Below, piece by piece: positions 56,992 to 64,000 of a DNA stretch of 64,000 nucleotides. A model generated the notes under the pieces. That model was not told the DNA's origin. It made no database searches and worked only from the letters and a program-made list of their open reading frames with translations. The DNA comes from Candidatus Nanopelagicales bacterium (lineage in GTDB: Bacteria > Actinomycetota > Actinomycetes > S36-B12): positions 515,268 through 579,267 of the forward strand of contig JAGYKV010000017.1 of NCBI GenBank assembly GCA_018401415.1, read 5' to 3'. The first letter of the stretch is position 1. Each line of letters opens with the position of its first letter. Both the position numbers and the translations under genes were made by a program.

Positions 56992-59238
56992 CTACACGCG
57001 ATAGGCGTCAAAAACACCCTCGACGCCACGAACGGCCTTGAGCACCGACCCTAAGTGCTTCGGATCAGCCATCTCGAAGGTGAATCGTGAGGTTGCGATT
57101 CGATCCCGTGTAGTTGCCACCGAGGCGTTAAGGATATTGACGTGTGTGTCTGAAAGAGCCTTGGTGACATCTGCCAGTAGGCGTGCCCGATCCAGAGCTT
57201 CGACCGCAATATTGACAAGGAATACACTGCGTGGCGTGGGAGCCCACTCGACTTCAACGAGTCTTTCGGATTGACTCCTCAATGATTCGACATTGACACA
57301 ATCACTTCGATGCACGGACACTCCTGAGCCCCGAGTTACAAAACCGAAAATCGAATCTCCCGGAACGGGTGTACAGCATCGGGCAAGTTTCACCCACACA
57401 TCCTCGGTCCCCTTGACCACGACACCTACGTCATGTGTTCGAGAACGTGTGTGTGTTCCGAAACTCGGTAGAGTCGTTTCCGCGGTGTCATCGGCAGCCC
57501 CGTCCACGCCACCCGAAGCATCGATTAAACGGCTGACAATTGATTGAGCAGAGATCCTGCCTTCACCCACGGATGCATAAAGAGCGGAAACGTCCACCTG
57601 GTGAAGATCTGCTGCGATTGCTAACAGAGCTTGGTTTGTCATCATGCGCTGAAGGGGCAGGCCTTGTTTGCGCACCGCCCTCACAATTTGGTCTTTACCG
57701 CTATCGATTGCCTCTTCGCGGCGTTCTTTGGTGAACCACGCTTTAATTTTGCTTTTTGCTCGCGCTGAAGACACGAAGTTGAGCCAGTCCCTGCTGGGAC
57801 CTGCACCCTCCGACTTTGAAGTAAATATCTCGACAACATCGCCGTTAGCTAAAGAGGATTCAAGTGGGACCAATTTTCCGTTAACGCGTGCACCCACGCA
57901 GCGATGCCCCACCTCGGTGTGCACCGAGTATGCAAAGTCAACTGGCGTGGAACCCGTTGGCAATGAAAAGACATCGCCTTTTGGTGTGAAGATATAAACT
58001 TCCGAGCTTCCCAAGTCGTAACGCAAAGAATCAAGGAACTCGCCGGGATCGCTGGTCTCTCTCTGCCAATCCATTAGTTGTCGTAACCACGCGAAGTCGT
58101 CCTTCTTGATATCCGCGCCTTGCTTGTACCTCCAGTGAGCGGCAACTCCATATTCGGATGCCCGATGCATTTCGTGGGTTCGAATTTGAACCTCCACTGG
58201 TTTACCGTCGGGTCCAATTACGGTTGTATGCAATGACTGGTACATGTTGAATTTGGGCATTGCAATGAAGTCCTTAAAACGCCCTGGTAATGGACTCCAC
58301 TTAGCATGTATTGTTCCTAAAGCTGCATAGCAATCTCGGATATTTTCCACGAGAATGCGCACGCCAATGAGATCATAAATATCCGTGAAGTCCCGGCCCC
58401 GCACAATCATTTTCTGGTAGATCGAATAATAATGCTTGGGACGTCCTGTTACCTGCGCTTTAATTTTACTCTTTCGAAGATCTTCATTGAGCTGATCCAC
58501 AATGACATTGAGGTTTCTTTCTCGAGACGGTGCGCGTTGTTCAACCAGTCGATCAATTTCCTCAAACATTTTTGGATGCAGGGTGCCAAACGCTAAATCC
58601 TCAAGTTCCCATTTAATGGCGTTTATGCCAAGTCGATGAGCCAGTGGCGCGTAAATCTCAAGTGTTTCGCGAGCCTTCTTATCTTGCTTGGCATCTGGAA
58701 GATAGCGCAGGGTGCGCATATTGTGTAAACGATCTGCCAACTTAATAACAAGTACTCGAATATCCCGCGCCATGGCTACCACCATTTTACGAACTGTCTC
58801 GGCCGCGGTCGCTTCTCCATAAGTGACCTTGTCAAGCTTCGTCACGCCATCGACCAACAGCGCAATTTCGTCGCCAAAATCCTCTCGTAATGCATCCAAG
58901 GAATACCCACAATCCTCAACAGTGTCATGGAGGAGAGCTGCTGCCAGTGTTGAAGATGTCATGCCCAGTTCGGCGAGAATCTCAGCGACGGCTACCGGAT
59001 GAGTGATGTACGATTCTCCTGATCGCCTTTTTTGTTCGCGATGCATGTAGCGAGCGGTTTCATAAGCACGTTCAACTACCTTGGTATCCGACTTGGGATG
59101 GTATTTTCGCAATGTCCTTAACAGTGGCTCAATCTCTGAATTCCCTGACCGCGTGGTGAACCGCCCTAATCGAGATCTCAGTCCGGAATCAGCGGGAATG
59201 ACGGGTTCTTCAACGGGCGTGACAAGGTCCTCAGACAC
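56992..59238 (-). CDS. rel: Bifunctional (p)ppGpp synthetase/hydrolase Rel
   Basis: Rel makes and degrades the stringent-response alarmone. The 748 residues run: HD hydrolase (about 45-200, HDTVED), synthetase (about 235-350, with RFKD, the form typical of bifunctional enzymes), TGS (about 400-460, [16 protein letters not shown]), a zinc-finger region with [10 protein letters not shown], and a C-terminal ACT domain. The GTG start has GGGAGGTGA 5 bases upstream. It converges on the DUF349 gene, 7 bases away. The apt gene that usually sits between secF and rel is missing here. Confidence 0.96.
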   Translation of the reverse strand: MSEDLVTPVEEPVIPADSGLRSRLGRFTTRSGNSEIEPLLRTLRKYHPKSDTKVVERAYETARYMHREQKRRSGESYITHPVAVAEILAELGMTSSTLAAALLHDTVEDCGYSLDALREDFGDEIALLVDGVTKLDKVTYGEATAAETVRKMVVAMARDIRVLVIKLADRLHNMRTLRYLPDAKQDKKARETLEIYAPLAHRLGINAIKWELEDLAFGTLHPKMFEEIDRLVEQRAPSRERNLNVIVDQLNEDLRKSKIKAQVTGRPKHYYSIYQKMIVRGRDFTDIYDLIGVRILVENIRDCYAALGTIHAKWSPLPGRFKDFIAMPKFNMYQSLHTTVIGPDGKPVEVQIRTHEMHRASEYGVAAHWRYKQGADIKKDDFAWLRQLMDWQRETSDPGEFLDSLRYDLGSSEVYIFTPKGDVFSLPTGSTPVDFAYSVHTEVGHRCVGARVNGKLVPLESSLANGDVVEIFTSKSEGAGPSRDWLNFVSSARAKSKIKAWFTKERREEAIDSGKDQIVRAVRKQGLPLQRMMTNQALLAIAADLHQVDVSALYASVGEGRISAQSIVSRLIDASGGVDGAADDTAETTLPSFGTHTRSRTHDVGVVVKGTEDVWVKLARCCTPVPGDSIFGFVTRGSGVSVHRSDCVNVESLRSQSERLVEVEWAPTPRSVFLVNIAVEALDRARLLADVTKALSDTHVNILNASVATTRDRIATSRFTFEMADPKHLGSVLKAVRGVEGVFDAYRV

Positions 59239-59301
59239 GTGATCACCTCCCGACTAGATGTCTCCACGAAGCATTCGCTGCCGCCTCCCGTTATTGTACG
59301 A

Positions 59302-60429
59302 TCAAGACCCCTTCTTACGCTTAGAGCGCGGTTGCCTTCGCGGCTGATTGCGTTCAATGACCGCCGTTTCACTCACCATCAAGACATCCTTTGAATCCAG
59401 ACTCGGGGCATCCAGCCCGAGCCCCTCCACATTGAGCACTCCCGACTCAGCCGCCTTCTTCACAACCTGACTGCGCCGCGCATTCACTCGAGTGGCCAAA
59501 GACTTCATTTCAGGGGTGGCTGACTTTAATTGAGCCAAAACAGGAGTTGCCAGGAATATGGAGGAGTAAGTTCCCACGACCATGCCAATACCGAGAGCCA
59601 CAGCAAGATCCAATAACGTTCCCGCTCCCAGTACGTAAGCACCAACAATAATAATGGCAACAATGGGAAGTAACGCCACGATAGAGGTATTAATGGAACG
59701 CACAACCGTCTGATTCACAGCCAGATTTGCTGCTTCATCGTAGGTGAGAATCGATTGACCGGTAATGCCTCGAGTATTCTCTTTAACCTTGTCAAAAACC
59801 ACGACAGTGTCATAGAGCGAATACCCGAGGATGGTCAAAAATCCAATGACCGTAGCCGGCGTGACCTCTAAGCCGGTCAGGGAGTAAATACCAACGGTGA
59901 TAATCATGTCGTGAGCAAGGGCGACCATTGCGGCCACGGCCATGCGCCATTCAAAGTAAATGGTCATGAACAGGGTGACCAAAATGAGGAAAACGCCGAG
60001 GCCTTGGAGAGCTTTTCTAGAGATTTCCGCACCCCACGTCGGTCCTACGACTTGGAACTTTATTTGGTCAGCACTTGTTCCGCAGGAATTTGACAGCACG
60101 GCCGCTAATTCCTCAGATTGATCAGGGGTCAGAGTCTCGGTCTGGACTCGAATGGTACCTGCTCCCGTTTCAGTCACAATGGTTTGCGCGCCTGTGAGGG
60201 ATTCCGAAGTGCTCCGGGCTTGCTCCACTGAGCACGTTGCATTCGGTATCGAATAGTCAGCGCCACCTGTAAACTCGATTCCAAAATTAAGCCCTCGGAA
60301 GAGGAGGCCACCGATACTGATCAATAACAGGATCGCACTCAGTGCGTACCAGAACTTCTTCCTCGCAATGAAGTTGTAGGAGATGTCCCCGCGATACAAG
60401 CGTTGTCCAATAGACCCCATCTTGCTCAT
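59302..60429 (-). CDS. secF: Protein translocase subunit SecF
   Basis: SecF helps drive late protein translocation using the proton gradient. The 375 residues have a first helix (about 28-47), FGIEFTGGADY, an external domain, five C-terminal helices with GYSLYDTVVVFDKVKENT, and a basic tail. Its ATG overlaps the secD stop by 4 bases. Confidence 0.94.
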   Translation of the reverse strand: MSKMGSIGQRLYRGDISYNFIARKKFWYALSAILLLISIGGLLFRGLNFGIEFTGGADYSIPNATCSVEQARSTSESLTGAQTIVTETGAGTIRVQTETLTPDQSEELAAVLSNSCGTSADQIKFQVVGPTWGAEISRKALQGLGVFLILVTLFMTIYFEWRMAVAAMVALAHDMIITVGIYSLTGLEVTPATVIGFLTILGYSLYDTVVVFDKVKENTRGITGQSILTYDEAANLAVNQTVVRSINTSIVALLPIVAIIIVGAYVLGAGTLLDLAVALGIGMVVGTYSSIFLATPVLAQLKSATPEMKSLATRVNARRSQVVKKAAESGVLNVEGLGLDAPSLDSKDVLMVSETAVIERNQPRRQPRSKRKKGS

Positions 60430-62021
60430 GTCAGTACCTCTCGCCGTTTACGCCTTGATTGACCCGCCATGGCATCGGCAACACTGATGCCACCCAAACG
60501 CTCTGGGTCAAGTCCGGTCCAACGCGACCCTCGTTGCATGAACTTTGTTCGACCAAGAAGTACAACGACCGGATGCGTGAACCAGAAGGCAATCATGATG
60601 TCCATTAGAGTGGTGAGTCCGAGCACGAAGGCGAAGCCCCTGACACTCCCGACGGACAAAAGATACAAAACAACGGCGATGAGAAGTGAGATGAAGTCCG
60701 CGGCTAAAAGTGTTCGTCGTGCTCTGATCCAGCCGGAATCGCACGCCTGCCGTAAGGATTTGCCGTCACGGATTTCATCGCGGATTCTCTCGAAGTAGAC
60801 AATAAATGAGTCGGCTGTGATTCCAATTGCAATAATCGCACCCGCTACACCAGCCAAACTCAGGGTGAGACCGACCGTCTTGCTCAAGACAACAAAAACG
60901 AAATATGTCATGCTACCCGCAACGAGTAAGCTCAGGGCAGCTACCACTCCCAATACTCGATAATAAAAGAGCAAATACAGGGTCACCAAAATGAGACCGA
61001 TTCCACCTGCAAAAAGCCCAGCTTCAAGTTGATCTCTGCCAACCGTGGGAGAAATTGATGTAATATCAACTGGCTCCAAGGTTACGGGCAAGGCACCATA
61101 CTTCAGGACATTGGCCAGGTCACGGGCTTCTTGAGCGGTAAAATTTCCTTCAATAGAAGCTTGCCCACCAAGAATTGCCTCATTAAATCGCGGTGCAGAA
61201 ACCACCACTCCATCGAGGACAATGGCAAATGCGTTACAGGGACTTTGTCCCGTACCGCATTCAGGTAACACACTCAGTTGCGACGAAGCATTAGCCAGCG
61301 CCGTGCCACCTTCGGAATTAAATTCTAGATTCACTACCCAACCCACACCGCCCTGAGGTAGTTCGGCTGAGGCATTAGTGACATTTGTACCTTGGATGAA
61401 AGCGGGCTGCAATGAATATTTCACAGTCCCGGTTTGATCACATGTCCCCAACCATAATTCGGGGTTATCCGGTGTGCCGCCCGAGTAATTAGCCGGATCC
61501 AAACAATTAAGTGCAGCCACATCGGTCTCAAACTCCGCGGTATTGCTGTCAGCCTGAACCAGACCAGTTTGGGTTGGAGTTGAACTTGGTGAATCTTCAC
61601 GTGTGGCCTCGGGATTCGGAGGGAATAGGTTCCATACCGGCCGGAAGTTGAGAAGAGCTGTTTGTTGCACGAGATCAACTAGTCGCTCCTGACTTTCGCC
61701 TGGCACGGAAACCACAATGGCTGCGTCATTTCCTGAACCTGCCGTGGTCACTTCAGACTCGACCACACCGAGGCTGTCCACACGAGCGCGAAGAATTTCC
61801 ACGGTCTGTGCCAGCTGTTCATCGGTGATTACAGCTCCCTCCACCACGGGTGAAGGAATAAGAATCACTTGGGTGCCACCCTGAAGATCCAATCCGAGCC
61901 GAACGGATGAATCTGTTCCGGGGAACAAAGCCCACACACTGAATCCGACCACAACAACGAGAAGGGCGGACAGTAGTCGCCAAGGTTTGGACTTGACCGG
62001 TGTAGCCACGAAACTCCTCAC
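60426..62021 (-). CDS. secD: Protein translocase subunit SecD
   Basis: SecD partners SecF. The first helix (about 16-34) is followed by RLGLDLQGGTQV, a large external domain with QTGLVQ-rich inserts, and five helices including GAIIAIGITADSFIVYFERIRDE (in two pieces). The 531-residue frame starts at GTG 62021. GTG at 62009 has AGGAG 5 bases upstream and TATATT before that, so it is the better start and would shorten the protein by 4 residues. Confidence 0.94.
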   Translation of the reverse strand: MRSFVATPVKSKPWRLLSALLVVVVGFSVWALFPGTDSSVRLGLDLQGGTQVILIPSPVVEGAVITDEQLAQTVEILRARVDSLGVVESEVTTAGSGNDAAIVVSVPGESQERLVDLVQQTALLNFRPVWNLFPPNPEATREDSPSSTPTQTGLVQADSNTAEFETDVAALNCLDPANYSGGTPDNPELWLGTCDQTGTVKYSLQPAFIQGTNVTNASAELPQGGVGWVVNLEFNSEGGTALANASSQLSVLPECGTGQSPCNAFAIVLDGVVVSAPRFNEAILGGQASIEGNFTAQEARDLANVLKYGALPVTLEPVDITSISPTVGRDQLEAGLFAGGIGLILVTLYLLFYYRVLGVVAALSLLVAGSMTYFVFVVLSKTVGLTLSLAGVAGAIIAIGITADSFIVYFERIRDEIRDGKSLRQACDSGWIRARRTLLAADFISLLIAVVLYLLSVGSVRGFAFVLGLTTLMDIMIAFWFTHPVVVLLGRTKFMQRGSRWTGLDPERLGGISVADAMAGQSRRKRREVLT

Positions 62022-62083
62022 AGAATATACAGTGAAACAAGGTGCGTTGAAATAAAGATTATTTAACGGGTGGGCAATGAAAT

Positions 62084-62371
62084 CTACTCAGGGAGCTCAA
62101 TCTCTTCTATCGCAGGGGGCGTAATTACTTTGGCAATGGCTGCGGGAAGGAGCCTGATCACGGTTCCTGGACTGATTTCCAGCAATAGTTCCTCATCCGA
62201 TGCACTTCGAACTGTGCCAAAAATTCCCGCCGTGGTCATGACCTCGGAACCAGCCGTCACACTAGCCACAAGGGCAGCCTGAGCTTTCTGACGATTTTTC
62301 TGTGGCCGAATGAGAAGGAAATAAAAAGCAACCACGAGAAGTAAAAGAGGGGCAAGGCCGATTAGATCCAT
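62084..62371 (-). CDS. yajC: Sec translocase accessory protein YajC
   Basis: The 95-residue protein has one N-terminal helix (about 5-22). The conserved YFLLIRPQKNRQK and GSEVMTTAGIFGTV follow. It associates with SecDF. AAGGAACCCC precedes the ATG. It precedes secD by 62 bases, and the order yajC-secD-secF is standard. Confidence 0.95.
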   Translation of the reverse strand: MDLIGLAPLLLLVVAFYFLLIRPQKNRQKAQAALVASVTAGSEVMTTAGIFGTVRSASDEELLLEISPGTVIRLLPAAIAKVITPPAIEEIELPE

Positions 62372-62438
62372 GGGGTTCCTTCATGTGTGGGGGTGGCAGT
62401 CCTGGTTATGAACCGTAGAGTAACGATAACCCTCTTCC

Positions 62439-63485
62439 CTAGAGGTCGAGCATGTCCTGTCCGATCTCTGGAACGTACCCTGCCGCCGAGTGAGGCATGG
62501 AAAGCCCCACATGTCGCCAAGCCGCAGGAGTCGCGACCCGACCCCGGGGAGTGCGCGTCAGCAGGCCTAAACGTACGAGAAAAGGCTCCGATACCGACTC
62601 AATTGTTTCGGGTTCCTCAGCCACGGCCACCGCCAGAGTTGAAAGCCCGACCGGACCACCGTTAAATCTATCGATTATTGCTACGAGAACGGCGCGGTCA
62701 ATTCGATCCAGACCGAGGTGATCCACTTCATAGAGATCGAGTGCAGCTTGCGCTGAAACTTGATCAACGACTCCAGTTCCGTGTACCTGCGCCCAATCCC
62801 GCACGCGGCGCAGTAGGCGGTTCGCAATTCTGGGGGTGCCTCGACATCTACCGGCGAGTTCGGCTGCACCATCGGGGGTGAGCGCGACTCCCAGCAGTTG
62901 AGCGCTTCGGGTGATGATCACTTCTAGATCGACGGTTTCATAAAAATCGAGGTGTGCGGTGAACCCGAATCGGTCTCGCAGGGGGGAAGGCAACATACCC
63001 GCTCTCGTGGTGGCCCCGACCAATGTGAATGGCTCAATATCCAGAGGTATTGCGGTGGCACCGGGTCCTTTACCCACAATGACATCGACTCTAAAGTCTT
63101 CCATGGCGAGGTAGAGCATTTCTTCGGCCGCACGGGCAGTTCGGTGAATTTCATCCAGGAATAGCACCTCGCCCGGTTGCAAGCTCGACAGCACCGCGGC
63201 GACATCTCCGGCATGTTGCAGTGCGGGACCTGATGTCATTCGTACCGGAGCCCCGAGTTCTGCTGCGATAATTGTGGCTAAAGTTGTTTTACCCAAACCG
63301 GGCGGTCCACTAAGCAATACATGATCCGCGACACCCTGTCGCCTATTCGCGGCCTCGAGGACAAGCCCCAATTGCGCCTTGACCCGGTCTTGGCCAATGA
63401 ACTCCTCAAGGGTTTTGGGGCGCAGGGCGCCTTCAACGGCGGAGTCATCTGGAAAGTCCTGATCGAAAACCACCGGGTCACTCAT
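62439..63485 (-). CDS. ruvB: Holliday junction branch migration DNA helicase RuvB
   Basis: RuvB is the hexameric motor of branch migration. The 348 residues show [15 protein letters not shown], Walker [16 protein letters not shown], Walker B FLDEIHR, and [18 protein letters not shown] with the arginine finger region. A winged-helix end with [10 protein letters not shown] follows. It overlaps ruvA by 4 bases. Confidence 0.97.
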   Translation of the reverse strand: MSDPVVFDQDFPDDSAVEGALRPKTLEEFIGQDRVKAQLGLVLEAANRRQGVADHVLLSGPPGLGKTTLATIIAAELGAPVRMTSGPALQHAGDVAAVLSSLQPGEVLFLDEIHRTARAAEEMLYLAMEDFRVDVIVGKGPGATAIPLDIEPFTLVGATTRAGMLPSPLRDRFGFTAHLDFYETVDLEVIITRSAQLLGVALTPDGAAELAGRCRGTPRIANRLLRRVRDWAQVHGTGVVDQVSAQAALDLYEVDHLGLDRIDRAVLVAIIDRFNGGPVGLSTLAVAVAEEPETIESVSEPFLVRLGLLTRTPRGRVATPAAWRHVGLSMPHSAAGYVPEIGQDMLDL

Positions 63486-64000
63486 GAGCGGTCCAGTGAA
63501 CGCAATGCGGCTTTCAGCAGCACACTAATGTCCGGATCGGTCGTGGAGACCTTCTCAGGATTCGTCTCTGCCACCCGATCCATGGCCAGATCCGCCTCAC
63601 GCGCACTCCAGCCCAATGAAGATAAGGCAGAACCCACGGCCATGCGCCATGGACTGGTGGCTTGTTGGGAACGAAAAAGTCCAGTTGATTCAGGAAAGCC
63701 GATTTTATCTTTGAGTTCAAGAACCATTCGAGAGGCACCTTTTGCGCCGATTCCCGAAATCTTTTTCAATGTAGAAGTGTCATCGTTGGCGATTGCACCT
63801 CGTAATTCGTCAGGAGACAGGGTCGCAACGACCCCTAGTGCAATTCGAGGACCGATACCACTGACCGTCTGAACCATGTCGAAAAGCAATGATTCTTCTT
63901 CCGTTTGAAAACCATACAAGGTCCAGGAATCCTCGCGCACAACAAGCGAGGTATGAAGTAGCACATGGTCACCAACACGTGATCCAATTGCTGCCGAGGG
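63482..64000 (-). CDS. ruvA: Holliday junction branch migration complex subunit RuvA (5' end outside window)
   Basis: RuvA binds the four-way junction and loads RuvB. The visible 172 residues include [22 protein letters not shown], two helix-hairpin-helix motifs ([31 protein letters not shown]) and the C-terminal RuvB-binding domain (about the last 45 residues). The frame stays open to base 64000. The N-terminal OB-fold start, about 25-30 residues, lies beyond the window. Confidence 0.94.
   Translation of the reverse strand, partial: PSAAIGSRVGDHVLLHTSLVVREDSWTLYGFQTEEESLLFDMVQTVSGIGPRIALGVVATLSPDELRGAIANDDTSTLKKISGIGAKGASRMVLELKDKIGFPESTGLFRSQQATSPWRMAVGSALSSLGWSAREADLAMDRVAETNPEKVSTTDPDISVLLKAALRSLDRS

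Overview
The window is a compact, mostly housekeeping stretch of an actinobacterial (Actinomycetota) chromosome. WhiA, RbpA, OpcA, a PdtaR-type ANTAR response regulator, four-domain ribosomal protein S1 and heme A synthase with actinobacterial neighbours all point there. Base composition looks close to balanced and gene spacing is tight: many 1-4 base overlaps, and convergent genes that nearly touch. This suggests a small-genome, perhaps planktonic, lineage, but that is inference. From memory, the gene order matches three blocks of Mycobacterium tuberculosis: roughly Rv1457-Rv1420, Rv1638-Rv1626 and Rv2533-Rv2593.

Layout. 1-2679: end of an ABC exporter, then ctaA facing ctaB (heme A synthesis). 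2789-9118 (+): tkt-tal-zwf-opcA-pgl, the pentose phosphate operon. 17707-9115 (-): uvrC-rapZ-yvcK-whiA, then gap-pgk-tpiA-secG and rbpA; tpiA carries a one-base frameshift. 17780-29728: uvrA with a Rieske lipoprotein, a metallo-hydrolase, and polA followed by rpsA-coaE-uvrB-terC. 29790-37574: a PaaI-type thioesterase and a branched-chain amino acid ABC system (livHMGF plus two tandem livK genes). 37810-39094: pdtaR, a short-armed tRNA with a Leu CAA anticodon, and an unknown lipoprotein. 39103-50727 (-): rarA, a small membrane protein, alaS-ruvX-mltG-aroE, a prepilin peptidase, aroC-aroK-aroB-aroQ, efp and nusB. 50789-54527 (-): metallo-hydrolase-hisS-aspS. 54644-64000: a membrane-anchored cyclophilin and a DUF349 protein, then rel, secF-secD-yajC and ruvB-ruvA on the minus strand; ruvA runs off the window.

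How the parts fit. Carbon metabolism (glycolysis and pentose phosphate genes with a probable LacI-type operator before gap) sits beside cell-envelope and division regulators (yvcK, rapZ, whiA). Nucleotide excision and recombination genes (uvrA, uvrB, uvrC, polA, ruvA, ruvB, ruvX, rarA) are scattered through it. The shikimate genes form one nearly complete run. Many start codons were moved from the longest open frame using ribosome-binding sites or promoters. Several operon-leading genes lack a Shine-Dalgarno sequence and instead have a TAGNNT -10 box about six bases before the start, which indicates leaderless transcripts.

I found no CRISPR array, insertion sequence, prophage, defence island or rRNA, and no clearly new multi-gene system. 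The points that deserve a second look are regulatory or structural: the class I-shaped tRNA-Leu(CAA) with a promoter abutting it, the LivH permease fused to an extracytoplasmic domain, the duplicated livK genes separated by an 18-base repeat array, the gap operator, and the tpiA frameshift.
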